A DNA stretch of 64,000 bases from Tritrichomonas musculus (GCA_039105265.1 JAPFFF010000030.1:372001-436000), one strand, 5' to 3'. Numbered from the stretch's first letter, positions 1-10,215 are shown. Translations and numbers: made by a program. Notes: generated by a model from the sequence alone, not told the origin.

Positions 1-348
1 TAACTTTTATTTTAGAATAATTAATTCATGCTAACGTTAAGGAAAAGCAAATTTTCTTATAGATTATGCAAAATTGTTTTTGGCTTTCTGAAGATTCGAG
101 GATGCATATTTATATAAATAAATTGATTTTTTCAAATCTTTTTGAATTTCAGTGAATGTATTCGAAAGGCGAAAAAAATTCAAAAACAGAAAGGCGAATT
201 TGAATTTAACTTTTTTTTCAATGAAGATCAACCACAAAAAGGTTAGTTTTTCAAATACAATCCAGAGACGATGGATTTTCAAAATGTTTCTTCATTCAAT
301 GATTTACTGATTGGAGAGCATTTTTTTTTTAACAAGATAAACTTTTTT
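1..348. other. AT-rich spacer, no supported gene
   Basis: The stretch contains homopolymer A/T runs and a 72-codon open frame on the minus strand (64-282) that is dominated by Phe, Lys, Leu and Ile. That frame has no recognisable domain and is what AT-rich sequence gives by chance. Nothing else is visible. Confidence 0.5.
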
Positions 349-1146
349 TTATTCTCCAAAAATTCTATTAATAAGTTGAACGAAAGGTAAAATAACTTGT
401 TCGCATGCTTCTTTTATGATTTCATGAGCTGCATTAATTATAGTTAAACAAATTTTTGCAACTGCAGTCATCACATTAACAATAACATCATAAACAAACC
501 GATATGCTTTTGTTATATAATGCACAATCACTTGAAAAGCTGGAATATTGCTTATGAATTTGCAAAGGGGAAATATAACTCTGTCAAAAAGTGGATTCAG
601 AACGTAATCTATGATAAAAAGTGCTATCGGCTTTATTAAATAAGAAAAAATTAATTTTATAATACCAAAAATGATTTTCTTCAAGATAAAATTGTAAATT
701 TCTAGAATTAGATTTACAATTCTTTTACATATTTCCGCTATAAATGCCCAAACAAATTTTGTTTTTCTATAAATATATGCAATTGCATTACAAATTGGAG
801 AAAGAAAACAAAAATACACAATTTCTAAAATTGGAAATATAATATATACAAAAATAATTATTAATACCTGCCAAAATAATGAAACTATTAAAAAAAACGT
901 ATTTCTAATTATTATTGCCAAAATTGCGAAAGGAGCTATAAAACTGGTTAAAAACTTGCTTATAAATGACATTGGTTTATCTCTAGAGCTTAGTAAATAT
1001 ATAAAACACAAAAACGTCGATATTAAATATCCTAACAAACAATTATATAAAGAAAATGGAAGATGAAACAATATTTTTGTTTCAAACTGAGATGATGAAA
1101 TTGGTTCTGAAGTTGGAAGTGGAAGTTGGGTTGATGTTTTTTTCAT
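349..1146 (-). CDS. Hydrophobic multi-pass membrane protein, unknown family
   Basis: This is a 265-residue intact frame. After a short polar N-terminus (about residues 1-25, rich in Ser, Thr and Pro) nearly the whole protein is hydrophobic. Long Ile/Leu/Phe/Val segments at roughly residues 28-55, 65-125, 135-185 and 190-260 are broken by short Lys/Arg/Asn turns. I read this as several membrane-spanning or membrane-embedded helices, possibly with amphipathic hairpins. It ends in a short polar tail (INRIFGE). I do not recognise the family, and no catalytic motif is visible. The start Met follows a non-coding AT-rich leader and is the only reasonable one. It lies some 300 bp downstream of the LRR_5 gene on the same strand. 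Membrane location is inferred from composition only. Confidence 0.6.
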   Translation of the reverse strand: MKKTSTQLPLPTSEPISSSQFETKILFHLPFSLYNCLLGYLISTFLCFIYLLSSRDKPMSFISKFLTSFIAPFAILAIIIRNTFFLIVSLFWQVLIIIFVYIIFPILEIVYFCFLSPICNAIAYIYRKTKFVWAFIAEICKRIVNLILEIYNFILKKIIFGIIKLIFSYLIKPIALFIIDYVLNPLFDRVIFPLCKFISNIPAFQVIVHYITKAYRFVYDVIVNVMTAVAKICLTIINAAHEIIKEACEQVILPFVQLINRIFGE

Positions 1147-1449
1147 TTTATTTTTTTGTGAGCTTATTTGTCCACATTAAATTTCAAGTTTTATAAAAAT
1201 CACAAAGTACAACATCAAACAAAATGATAAATCGAATTCATTTCTCTGTGAGACTTTTATTCATTTTACTCCAAATAAAATCAAACTTTGTATTAACACT
1301 AAAAAAAACCTTTGTAATATTACATTCTAATATTAAAATTTGTTTTTGTTAGAAATTTCACACAAAAAATTGGAAGATATTTTTATTTAAAGTAATGAAA
1401 AGTAAAATATGCATATTTTAGAGCTAAAATCTGATAAAAAGAAAACTTT
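1147..1449. other. Intergenic AT-rich spacer
   Basis: About 300 bp between two minus-strand genes. A plus-strand open frame that begins here and runs into the LRR_5 gene is its antisense shadow. I see no RNA gene, repeat or clear promoter motif. Confidence 0.5.
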
Positions 1450-4400
1450 TCAAATATTAGTTATTTTAAAATTAGAGTTAATATCAAATCCCAATTTGCG
1501 ACAGTCTATCGAACTAGGAATAGTGATACTAGCCAATGATATGCAATTTTTGAAAACATCATTTCCAACGTCAGCTACAGAAGCTGGTAATGAAATTTCT
1601 CTAAGAGAACTGCATTCCATGAACGCTGCACGTTTAATAGATGCCAAAGATTGAGGAAGTGTAATTTGCTCAAGTGAAGAACAATTACAAAAAGCATAAG
1701 GATTTATTGTTACAACAGAATTTGGAATTGTTATGCATTTCAATGAAACGCAATCATTGAAAGCATAGGTATTGACTTGCTTTATAGATGAATGAATTAT
1801 CACTTCTTCAAGCGATGAACATCCATTGAATGCTCCATCGCTGATTTTAATCACGGAAGGAGGAATCTCAATTTTTTTGATTGATTTGCATTGATTGAAA
1901 ACATAGCTTTGAATCACCTTCACACTTGAAGGAATTAGAATTTCAACCAACGATTCACATCCATCAAAAATATTTGGGCTAAAACGATCCAAAGAAGAAG
2001 GACTTTCAAACGACACTCTTTTTAATAATTTTAATTCACTGAGTGCATAGTTGTCAATTATTCTTACAGATGAAGGAATTGTTATTTCTTCGATTGAAGA
2101 GAATGAAAAGATTTTCTTTCTTATTCGCTTTAATGAAGAAGGAAGAATTATTTTATTCAATGAAGAACATCCAAAGAAAGCTTGCTGTCCAATAGAAGAT
2201 ATATAAGATGGCAGTGCCACATGGAACAATGATGAGCAGTTATTAAAAGCATTCCTTCCAATTTTACGTAAATGATGAGATGGATCAAAAAACACTTTTA
2301 CCAATGATGTACAATTATTGAATGCATATTGATCAATTATAGATAGAGATAAAGGAAATGATACTTCTGTTAATGACGAACAATTATTAAATGCAAATTG
2401 ACCAATTGTCTTTATACATGAATCTTTTTCAAAAGATATTTGCATTAATTGTGAGCATTTATTGAAAGCATAATCATCAATTGCAATTAAAGAAGATGAA
2501 AATGATATTTTTACAAGTGATTGACAGTTATTAAAAGCCCTTTTACTAATATGGCTAATTGATGCTGAACTCTCAAATAAAATTTCAGTCAATGAAGAAC
2601 ATTCATTAAATGCACATTCATCAATGAAAACATTTGACGACGAAAGTGATACTAGTCTCAACGATTTACATTCATTGAAAGCATATTTTCCAATATGAGT
2701 TATAGAAGAAGGAATTGTTATTTGTTCTAATGATGCCAAATTAGAGAATAATTCTTTTTGAATTGAGTTACAAATATATGGCAATTCAATTTGTGAATGT
2801 GGAGGCCCATTAACGATAGAGAAATGTATAATTGTAGTTTCTGATGAAACGACTTTTATTTGTTCCAATGAATTGCATCCAATGAATTCAGATAAAAACA
2901 TGTTTTTCACAGAAGAAGGAATTGTTATTTTGATCAATGAAGAACAGTTTCTAAAAGCATACTTTCCAATTGAAGTTACAGATGAAGGAATATCTATTTG
3001 TGTTAACGATGAACAACCTTCAAAAGCATACTTTCCAATTGAAGTTACAGATCCTGGAATTATTATTTGCTTTAACGATGAACATTCACTAAAAGTATAT
3101 TCCATAATTGTTTTTATAAACGATTGGATTACAATTTTTTCTAACGATCTACATCCATAAAAAGCATGATCTTCAATTAAATTAACAGATTTCGGAATTG
3201 TTATTTCCTGCAATGATGAACATTTATTGAAACTATAACCTCCAATTTTGGTTACAGATGATGGAATTTCAATTTTTGTTAATGATGAGCATCCTTCAAA
3301 AGTTTTATGTTCAATCAAAGTTAAAGAAGATAGAATTGTTATTTTTGTCAAAGATGAACAACAATAGAAAGCAAATTTTTTAATACAAGTTACAGAAGAA
3401 GGAATTGTGATTTCTCTCAGTAATGAACATCCATAGAAAGCAGAATCTTCGATTGAAGTTATTGAGTATGGAATTGTTATTGCTCGTAATGATGCACATC
3501 TTTCAAAAGCAGAATTTCTAATTATTTTTAAAGAAGAAGGATATTTTACTTTTTGTAATGATATACAGGAACGAAAAGTCCATTTTCCAATATAAGTTAC
3601 TGAAGAAGGAATTGTTATTTCTTGCAATGATTTGCATTCTTCAAAAGCAGAATCTCCAATCGAAGTTACAGAAGAAGGAATCATTATTTGCTTCAATTTT
3701 GTACATTTTAAAAAAGCATAGTCATCAATTTTGGTTATGCTATTAGGAATTACAATATGAGTAATTATACTATTAAATTTAAAAAAACTAGACTTATTTT
3801 TAATTATTTTCTCTTTCAACAAAAGATAATAGATGTCATCAGTTTTGTTTCCAATTGCAGCTTTTGACAGAGATTGATTAGATTGAGTATTTAATGACTT
3901 CTCCTTCATTTCAAAGAAGAAATTAATAAGTGTGCCATAATTATTACTGCATAAAACATAAAACACATCACTTTTTCCTAAATAAAAATTAAAATACATT
4001 GGTAAATGGATGTAATTTTGATATTGTAAAATTTCTGGAATAACTTTTTCTTTATTCGCCAAATAACAATTTTCAAAATAATCAACAAATTCATTGTGAT
4101 GACATTTAATAGCTTCAGCCAAGATTTTTACATAACCGTTACTTGGCAGTTCAATTGTACATGATTCAAGAAGATGAATTAATGCTACATTTCGAGAATG
4201 GATTGCATAAATCCATAATGACGGCTCCAGTTCAACTCCCTTCATTCTTAAGTAGTTGAAAATTTTAATTGAGCCGAAAAAAGCCGAATACTCAATTAAA
4301 CTCGGAGTGTTCTCAATTAAAAAAGAGTTTGTTTCAAAAAGTGAACGTTTAACTTTACTTTTAAGTGATGTGTTCGTTCGGTTAACGTAAATAACAAATT

Positions 4401-5133
4401 CTTTGAGCAAATCTTGACGAATTAACGAACAAATGTGTGAATCATTTTCGCCTTTGTAACGTTTTTCTTCAAAAGAATCAAAAATTGTTGGTTCAATTAA
4501 CAAAAGTTGGTCTTCAATTTCTTTGATTTGTTCTTTACTGACAAAATTTTTGAGTTCGGGATAGAAAAAGTGACACAAAGGGTTTCCATTCAACTCTATT
4601 TCTATGAAAAGTTCTTTTTTAACATCGTCATCAATAGAAATGATTTTATTTGAAAAAAGAAAAAGTAAAATTAATTTGTTGTTTTTAAAAATGTTGAATA
4701 ATTGAATATTTGTGAAGGTTTGTTTGATTTGATCTTGATAATTATTTATAACGCGTAAAATTTTGTGGAATAAGCCTTTTTCTCGATGATGATTGTTTGA
4801 AAAACTTGCTAATAATTGGAGAACCTTTTCAAAATTTTCACAACTTTCACCTTGGTCTTGCATATTAATTATTTTTATAAAATTTTGGAAATTCTTTTCG
4901 TTATCATTGTTTTCTAAAAATACCATAAGATTATTATAAAGAATATTTTTATCTTCAATGTATTTCCGAATTTTCTTATGAGATAATAATAATTGATTTT
5001 TTACATTAGAACCTGGGAGAGGATTATTAGATATAGTAATTGATGCTCTTTCATTTTGCCTTGATGATGATTGCTGGATTAAATCGTTTTTATTTCCAAA
5101 CATTAAAAACTTTTTAAAAAATTTTGACAGCAT
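1450..5133 (-). CDS. BspA-like LRR_5 protein with N-terminal DUF3447-type module
   Basis: The protein has 1227 residues. The N-terminal third (about 1-440) is helical and includes, at about 268-345, a DUF3447-like segment (YSAFFGSIKIFNYL, then WIYAIHSRNVALIHLLE). The ankyrin protein at 47331-49532 has the same segment, so the two share a module. From about residue 458 to 1215 there are around thirty tandem 23-residue LRR_5 repeats of the type '[19 protein letters not shown]', each with the conserved Ala-Phe, Cys and Ser-Leu positions. Such repeats are typical of trichomonad BspA-like proteins, which are often surface or adhesion related. No signal peptide is evident, and no C-terminal membrane segment is present, so a surface location cannot be claimed here. 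Repeat similarity at DNA level makes it prone to recombination. The family call is firm; the function is unknown. Confidence 0.93.
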   Translation of the reverse strand: MLSKFFKKFLMFGNKNDLIQQSSSRQNERASITISNNPLPGSNVKNQLLLSHKKIRKYIEDKNILYNNLMVFLENNDNEKNFQNFIKIINMQDQGESCENFEKVLQLLASFSNNHHREKGLFHKILRVINNYQDQIKQTFTNIQLFNIFKNNKLILLFLFSNKIISIDDDVKKELFIEIELNGNPLCHFFYPELKNFVSKEQIKEIEDQLLLIEPTIFDSFEEKRYKGENDSHICSLIRQDLLKEFVIYVNRTNTSLKSKVKRSLFETNSFLIENTPSLIEYSAFFGSIKIFNYLRMKGVELEPSLWIYAIHSRNVALIHLLESCTIELPSNGYVKILAEAIKCHHNEFVDYFENCYLANKEKVIPEILQYQNYIHLPMYFNFYLGKSDVFYVLCSNNYGTLINFFFEMKEKSLNTQSNQSLSKAAIGNKTDDIYYLLLKEKIIKNKSSFFKFNSIITHIVIPNSITKIDDYAFLKCTKLKQIMIPSSVTSIGDSAFEECKSLQEITIPSSVTYIGKWTFRSCISLQKVKYPSSLKIIRNSAFERCASLRAITIPYSITSIEDSAFYGCSLLREITIPSSVTCIKKFAFYCCSSLTKITILSSLTLIEHKTFEGCSSLTKIEIPSSVTKIGGYSFNKCSSLQEITIPKSVNLIEDHAFYGCRSLEKIVIQSFIKTIMEYTFSECSSLKQIIIPGSVTSIGKYAFEGCSSLTQIDIPSSVTSIGKYAFRNCSSLIKITIPSSVKNMFLSEFIGCNSLEQIKVVSSETTIIHFSIVNGPPHSQIELPYICNSIQKELFSNLASLEQITIPSSITHIGKYAFNECKSLRLVSLSSSNVFIDECAFNECSSLTEILFESSASISHISKRAFNNCQSLVKISFSSSLIAIDDYAFNKCSQLMQISFEKDSCIKTIGQFAFNNCSSLTEVSFPLSLSIIDQYAFNNCTSLVKVFFDPSHHLRKIGRNAFNNCSSLFHVALPSYISSIGQQAFFGCSSLNKIILPSSLKRIRKKIFSFSSIEEITIPSSVRIIDNYALSELKLLKRVSFESPSSLDRFSPNIFDGCESLVEILIPSSVKVIQSYVFNQCKSIKKIEIPPSVIKISDGAFNGCSSLEEVIIHSSIKQVNTYAFNDCVSLKCITIPNSVVTINPYAFCNCSSLEQITLPQSLASIKRAAFMECSSLREISLPASVADVGNDVFKNCISLASITIPSSIDCRKLGFDINSNFKITNI

Positions 5134-5269
5134 TCAATTTTTTGTGATACTTTTCATCGTCATATTTTTATTTTTATTTACCCTGATCTCGTATAAAATA
5201 TATATCACAAAGACAACAACAATTCTCTTCCATCAGCAACGACTCTCTTCTAGCAACATAAACCCAATG

Positions 5270-5503
5270 TCAGCAATTCTCTTCTAACAATAGTATATCA
5301 TTCGTTGTAGGAGCACTAACAACACGTTTAAGTTTGAAATTTTCATTTGGAAATGAATAATCTCCTGGAAAAGCTTTATTGTCTCTTTCTTCTCGAGCAA
5401 CTTTTTTATTACGTGAGTTTGCAATAGCTTGATCAGCAAGGTACTTAAGATTACTTAGTATTCCGGCTTTATTAAAAATAAAGAGGCAAAATAGAATCAT
5501 CAT
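5270..5503 (-). CDS. Small hypothetical protein or gene remnant
   Basis: A 77-codon frame starts with a hydrophobic stretch (MMILFCLFIFNKAGI). A polar, protein-like part follows, with Arg/Glu/Lys and the segment AFPGDYSFPNENFKLKRVV. Codon composition is less AT-biased than chance frames nearby, which suggests it is or was coding. It lies 137 bp upstream of the LRR_5 gene on the same strand. No family is recognised. It may be a genuine small gene with an N-terminal anchor or the stub of a decayed longer gene. Confidence 0.35.
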   Translation of the reverse strand: MMILFCLFIFNKAGILSNLKYLADQAIANSRNKKVAREERDNKAFPGDYSFPNENFKLKRVVSAPTTNDILLLEENC

Positions 5504-5634
5504 TAATGATCACAATAAAATATTATTGTTTTTTTTAGCTTATCAATTATATGATAACTTCCTTTTTTTAAAATCAATTTTCAATGTTAAAATGATAATG
5601 AAAAAAAGCAATACTTGTTCCTTTTCATACATTC

Positions 5635-5665
<31 letters not shown>

Positions 5666-6493
5666 ATTTTTTTTCCATATGAATTATCTTAATTTAATTA
5701 TTTTAAATGTAACAACGATCAATCAGAGATAAATTGTTTTCAATATGAAAAATTCTAAAATTACAATTTTTATTTGAATGAGTTGAAATTTGGAATGATT
5801 TGAAACAAAGGCAGTTCTTTCAATCATTTGAGCATAACCAGTCTATCTAGAGAGAGGATCGGCAATCAAATAAGAAGTTGACAATCTTTTTTTCAAACAA
5901 TCCTGATTCAATTTAGATTAATGAAGCTTTCTCATGTGATAAATGATCGTTGTATTTTTACTTTAATCATTAGTTTCATTGAAAATTTCTTCTTTTTTCA
6001 AACTCTCATTGGCTTCAAGCAGAACCATTTTTTAGATATTTATTATCAACAAAAATCCATTCTTTACCATTCTTTTTGTCTATGACAGCGAAATTGTACT
6101 TCTTCGAATCTATTGTGAAAGATATCGAATCTGATGAAATTGAATAATTGTCTTTGTCTATTGTAATTGGGATTTTTTTAATATACTTCTATTGAATCTA
6201 CAAACTTTATAAAAAATGCAAGCTGCCAAAATACATTTATTATAATAAATATATAGAAAAATAAGAAATTATATACACATGTTGTACCCGTGTTATTATC
6301 ATTTATAATTGTTAAAAAATATTAAAAAAAAAAAATTCGAAAAATAAGTATGAAAAATACGACCTCTGCAGTTAAAATCGAGTGAGGTCTGTCTGCAAGT
6401 AAACAAGCTTAATCTTATTAAAAAAAAAAAAAAAATAATCATAATAATAAAAAATTTAGATGATATAAATCCAAATTGATGATAATGAAACTT
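5504..6493. other. Gene-poor spacer with a poly-A run and a possible minus-strand coding relic
   Basis: There is a homopolymer A run at about 5636-5662. Between about 6025 and 6190 the minus strand reads as plausible protein (ISSDSISFTIDSKKYNF, then KKNGKEWIFVDNKYL) without a start codon or flanking frame, so it is best taken as a short relic of an unidentified gene. Around 6360-6392 the pair GACCTC/GAGGTC can form a small stem. No RNA gene is recognised. Confidence 0.35.
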
Positions 6494-8461
6494 TCATACA
6501 TCTTTTTCTTCTTTTGGAAAAACATTCTTTTTCACTGATGGTGAGGTAATGATTAAATTATCGGAATATGTTCTCAACACATCATTGATTTCCACCCTTA
6601 TTTCCGACTTTTCATCAAATTCAAGAACATTGAGTCTTTTACAATATAAAAAGGCATCCAATCCAATCTGAGAGACGCGAGCAGGAATGAAGATGCTTTT
6701 TATTGATGATCCGCAGAACGCTTCCTTTCCGATTGTTTTCAGCTGAGAATTTTTTGGTATTTCGAATCTTATGAGTTTGAAACAATCATTGAAAGCTGAA
6801 TTTCCAATGATCTCGACGCTTGGAGGCAAAAAGAACCTCTTAATTGCCGAATTGCTGAATGCGCAGCTTCCGATTGTCTTCAACATTGAATCAGGTGCAA
6901 ATGAAACTCCTCGAAGATTACTGCAAAAGGCGAATGCATATTCGTTGATGTGCTCGACGAGCGACGGAATGATGAAAATCTCAATCGAAGATTTTTTGAA
7001 GGCGCCTTTGCCAATTGTTTTGAGCTGTGAATTCAGAGGCAGATCGACACGACTAAGATTATTGCAGTCAGCAAAAGCTTCGTCTTCAATATGAGTGACA
7101 CTCGCCGGAATCTTGATGTAGTTGAGCGAAGCGTATTTAAACGCAGATGAGCAGATCGTCTGAAGACGCGAATTCAAAGGAAAAAGGACAGATTCGAGAT
7201 TCTCGCACGAAGAGAATGCGCTGACGCCAATATGAGTGACACGCGCTGGCAGCTCGATTCTTCTTAGAGAAGATTCAGAGAACGCGTAAGTGTCGATTGC
7301 TTCGAGTATCGAGTTTGCAGGAAACACGACGGTTTGAAGTTGCTTGCAGCCTTCAAACGAATATGGCCCAATCGTCCGTATTGAAGCAGGAATTGCCACT
7401 TCGAACGCGTCCCTGGTAGCGAAGACGAGAACGTCTTTTTCTTGCTGTTTTTCGCTTGACTTTTTGACGATGAACTTTCCTTCTACAAGCCCGAACAACG
7501 GGTTTCCTGGATCAATATCGATTTCAGTCAGATTTGACATTCCGTAGAAACAACCGTCCTTGAGGTCGGTTGCATTTGCAGGTATATAAAACTTTTTGAG
7601 ACCTGAACCGCAAAACGCCCTGCCTTCAATTGTCTTCAGCACAGAATTCTTCGGGATGACAAACTTTTTGAGGGCCTCACACCGCTTGAATGCATCCTTA
7701 GAAATTTTGGTGATGTGAGGTGGAATTGTAAAGTTCTCAATTCCTGTATTTGCAAATACTTCTTTCTCAATTTCTTGTAGCTGTGAATCGGGCGAAATAA
7801 CAACCTCACGAAGTTCTTCGCAGTCAGAAAAAGCACCTTCACAAATTTGAGTGATGTGAGGTGGAATTGTAAAGTTCTCAATCGAAGACAAAAAAAAAGC
7901 ACATCTGTCAATTTTCTTCAGTTGCGAATTCTTTGGAATTTCCACTTTCTTAAGAGAGCTGCAGTGTACGAATGCATAGGGACCGATCGTTCGTATTGAT
8001 GCTGGAATTGTCACTTTTACGACGTCTTTCATTGCGTAAAGGAGCAAGTCATGCTCTTTCTCTTTGTCACTCGATTTTGCAACGATCAACTTATCGTCAA
8101 CAAGCTTGTAGACAGGGTTTTGTGGGTCGATTTTAATCTCTTTTAAACGCTTCGTGTCCTTGAAGAAGTTGCCGCTGATCGCGGTCACACTTGCCGGAAT
8201 CGTGATATTTTCAACAGAGGACTCTTCGAACCAGTAGACGCAGCAGCCGATGTCACATTCTTTGAAGCTACAGTTCGAAATTGAAGTGACAGCGTACTCA
8301 TGTGATTCGTGCGTGATTGAGTTGGGAATAATTATGTTTTTCTTGTATGGGAGGCAGCTCACGACGCAGGCAGTTCTATCACTTTCGTCGATTGTATAAT
8401 TGACATTTCCTTTTGTGATTGAGTTTTCAGCATTGCTGGATGGCTGATTTTCTTCTTCCAT
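6494..8461 (-). CDS. BspA-like LRR_5 repeat protein
   Basis: This 655-residue protein consists almost entirely of LRR_5-type repeats, from about residue 45 to 630. Two repeat forms alternate: IPASVTHIEDEAFADC-type units and 'VDLPLNSQLKTIGKGAF' units. Two insert-like units near residues 105-145 and 310-350 share the pattern IDPxNPxxxLVxxKxIVxKSS and look like an internal duplication. No signal peptide or membrane anchor is visible; the N-terminus is acidic and polar. GC content is higher than in the first LRR_5 gene, and its repeats are distinct from it, so the two are not a recent tandem duplicate. TCAAAAAGTT occurs 22 bp upstream of the start codon (8483-8492). The family is certain; whether it is cytoplasmic or surface exposed is not shown by sequence. 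Confidence 0.92.
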   Translation of the reverse strand: MEEENQPSSNAENSITKGNVNYTIDESDRTACVVSCLPYKKNIIIPNSITHESHEYAVTSISNCSFKECDIGCCVYWFEESSVENITIPASVTAISGNFFKDTKRLKEIKIDPQNPVYKLVDDKLIVAKSSDKEKEHDLLLYAMKDVVKVTIPASIRTIGPYAFVHCSSLKKVEIPKNSQLKKIDRCAFFLSSIENFTIPPHITQICEGAFSDCEELREVVISPDSQLQEIEKEVFANTGIENFTIPPHITKISKDAFKRCEALKKFVIPKNSVLKTIEGRAFCGSGLKKFYIPANATDLKDGCFYGMSNLTEIDIDPGNPLFGLVEGKFIVKKSSEKQQEKDVLVFATRDAFEVAIPASIRTIGPYSFEGCKQLQTVVFPANSILEAIDTYAFSESSLRRIELPARVTHIGVSAFSSCENLESVLFPLNSRLQTICSSAFKYASLNYIKIPASVTHIEDEAFADCNNLSRVDLPLNSQLKTIGKGAFKKSSIEIFIIPSLVEHINEYAFAFCSNLRGVSFAPDSMLKTIGSCAFSNSAIKRFFLPPSVEIIGNSAFNDCFKLIRFEIPKNSQLKTIGKEAFCGSSIKSIFIPARVSQIGLDAFLYCKRLNVLEFDEKSEIRVEINDVLRTYSDNLIITSPSVKKNVFPKEEKDV

Positions 8462-8482
8462 TTTTTTTAAACAAAATTTAAC

Positions 8483-8492
8483 TCAAAAAGTT
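8483..8492. promoter_or_regulatory. Candidate promoter motif TCAAAAAGTT
   Basis: The ten-base motif lies just upstream of the start codon of the minus-strand LRR_5 gene. The same decamer, in either orientation, is close to the starts of several other genes here (9790-9799, 10816-10825, 10836-10845, 16560-16569, 60097-60106). Function is inferred only from position and recurrence. Confidence 0.35.
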
Positions 8493-8901
8493 ATAAAAAT
8501 TTTTATAAAGTATTCAAGTTTTTTAATTAACAAGAAAGTTTTTTATCTCTACATCTTATTATTGAATGATTGTTCATATTTCGATGAGTCGATTGACCAA
8601 GATGACGTCAACATTGTTTGAATAATAAATCGATGAATGTTATGAAAAGTGTTTTTAAAAACCGCTTTGATGGATTTTTTTTGATTGAGAAATTAAGAAA
8701 GCTGAATAAAAAAAGTAAAAAGAAAAAATTTGGATGTTTGGAGTGGAAAAAAAAAAAAATATATTATGAGAAGACATAACTTCTAAATTTAAGAACCAAT
8801 GAAGGAAAAAGTTTTTTACAACCTATTTTATTTTAAATTAGTTGTAATGCAGCTGAAAAAGTTGTAAAAAATATAATATCAAAATAAAAGTTTTTTTTTA
8901 T
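8493..8901. other. Intergenic AT-rich spacer
   Basis: About 400 bp between two minus-strand genes, with short A and T runs only. No coding relic or repeat was recognised. Confidence 0.45.
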
Positions 8902-9779
8902 TTAGTGTTCGTTGAAAAATGAATGCTTTAAAGCTTGATCTGCTGAATATCTGTCACTTGGTAAAGGACATAATAAATGACGAATTAGATCACTAGCTTC
9001 TTCTGGAATATGAGAATAATCTACTTCAGTTGGTTCAAATTTTTCTGAATATGGATAGGTACATGTGAATAGTGCGTACATAATTATACCTAAGTTCCAG
9101 CAATCAACTTTATTATCATCTATATGTTAGCTAAAAAATATTTAAGAAATATTTCAATTGAAATATTTAAAGTATCCATTGAATTTTCGGAGTACATTCA
9201 ATAAATTCAATGAATGCTTTGAAATATTTCAATTGAAATAATTATAAAATACATACATTCTTTTTTCTCTGTAACTTCTGGAGCAATGTATGGAATTGTA
9301 CCACAACATTCATTAGATGTTGGCGATTTAATTGCAAGAGAGAACCCACCTAATTTATAAGTTTCAGTTCCACGTTGGTAGAAAATTAAAATATTTTCAA
9401 GAGTAATTTCTCGATGAATCACTCCTGCTGAATGAAGATAAGCAACAGTTTCGAATATATCACGCATCATTTTACGGACAAACTCTGCGTCTAAAGGACC
9501 TTCTGCTGTAAGTTTATCTAGGAAATCACCACCTTGAGCGCTTGGAAAAATTATATAATAAAGATCGTTAATATGTAAATAATCTATTGGCTTAATTATA
9601 TTTGGGTGATCCAATTCGGTTAGTAATTGATATTCTGGTTGAGAGTCTTTTTTAGACTCTTTGATAACAAATCTTTTTCCTACACGATCAAATGCACTAT
9701 AAACAGTAGACCTTGGCGTTTGAAGTACTTTATCTACTATCTTATATTCCCCAATATTGCTTGGCCAATCCTCATCCAT
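8902..9779 (-). CDS. Spliced protein kinase-like protein, probable pseudokinase
   Basis: Exon 1 is 9257-9779 and exon 2 is 8902-9119, both on the minus strand. Joined across the intron they give an uninterrupted frame of 246 residues. The fold is that of a Ser/Thr kinase catalytic domain: residues about 12-45 hold strands 1-3 with VIKE providing the usual Lys. The catalytic loop is HREITLEN where active kinases have HRDxxxxN, and the metal-binding DFG is replaced by GGF. Then come an APE-like IAPEV and, in exon 2, the DCWNLG of subdomain IX and a C-terminal PSDRYSADQALKHSFF as in CAMK/SNF1-like kinases. Loss of both catalytic Asp residues argues for a pseudokinase. It is short, with no extra domains. 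TCAAAAAGTT lies about 10 bp upstream of the start. Confidence 0.85.
9120..9256 (-). other. Spliceosomal intron, 137 bp
   Basis: On the minus strand the intron begins GTATGT and ends GCTAACATATAG. This closely resembles the Trichomonas arrangement in which an ACTAAC branch point is fused to the 3' splice site. Removing it joins the kinase fold between subdomains VIII and IX with the frame kept (split codon TAT). Without splicing the frame runs into a stop and exon 2 has no start. The intron contains a near-perfect inverted repeat around GAAATATTTCAATTGAAA, present twice. Confidence 0.88.
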
Positions 9780-9789
9780 CTTTAAATTA

Positions 9790-9799
9790 AACTTTTTGA
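9790..9799. promoter_or_regulatory. Candidate promoter motif AACTTTTTGA (reverse of TCAAAAAGTT)
   Basis: The motif lies about ten bases upstream of the spliced pseudokinase start codon. It is the same decamer seen upstream of other genes in the window. The role is inferred. Confidence 0.3.
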
Positions 9800-9973
9800 A
9801 ATATTTTTTTTTTGAAAAAGTTGCACTTTATAAAGAATAATAATTTATCTTTATCTTTATTAATTTAAGATGAATTTATGCTTTTATAATAATTATTCTT
9901 TCATTAATTAATTTAATAATTATATGATAGGATGTACCATAATTAATCATATTGAGTGAATCCCAATTGATTA

Positions 9974-10215
9974 AATATCAATCTCAATAACTTCAATTGA
10001 CAATTCTGCTTTTGAAAAATGTTTATCATTGCGACGAATCATAATTCCTTCTTCTGTTACTTCAATTGGACCCAATGTTTTCAATAGATGTTTGTAGTTG
10101 AGAGAAATCACAATTTATTCTTCTGTCACTTATATGAAACAATCTGCTTTCTATTTTTTGTTCATCTATGACAAAAATCATAATTCTATCTTCTTTAACA
10201 TTGATTGGAAATAGT
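9974..10215 (+). pseudogene. Relic of an LRR_5 (BspA-like) gene
   Basis: The plus strand reads as about three LRR_5 repeats: [16 protein letters not shown], then [18 protein letters not shown]. An in-frame stop follows, then a further degenerate unit with EITIYSSVT. No start codon or long frame exists. This is host gene debris related to the LRR_5 genes at 1450-5133 and 6494-8461, but on the opposite strand. It ends without a recognisable junction. Confidence 0.75.

Noticed and set aside
1409-1654. Plus-strand frames opposite the LRR_5 genes (also 2873-3160, 3558-3746, 6771-7094, 7344-7547)
   Set aside because: They are antisense shadows that follow the LRR_5 repeat period.
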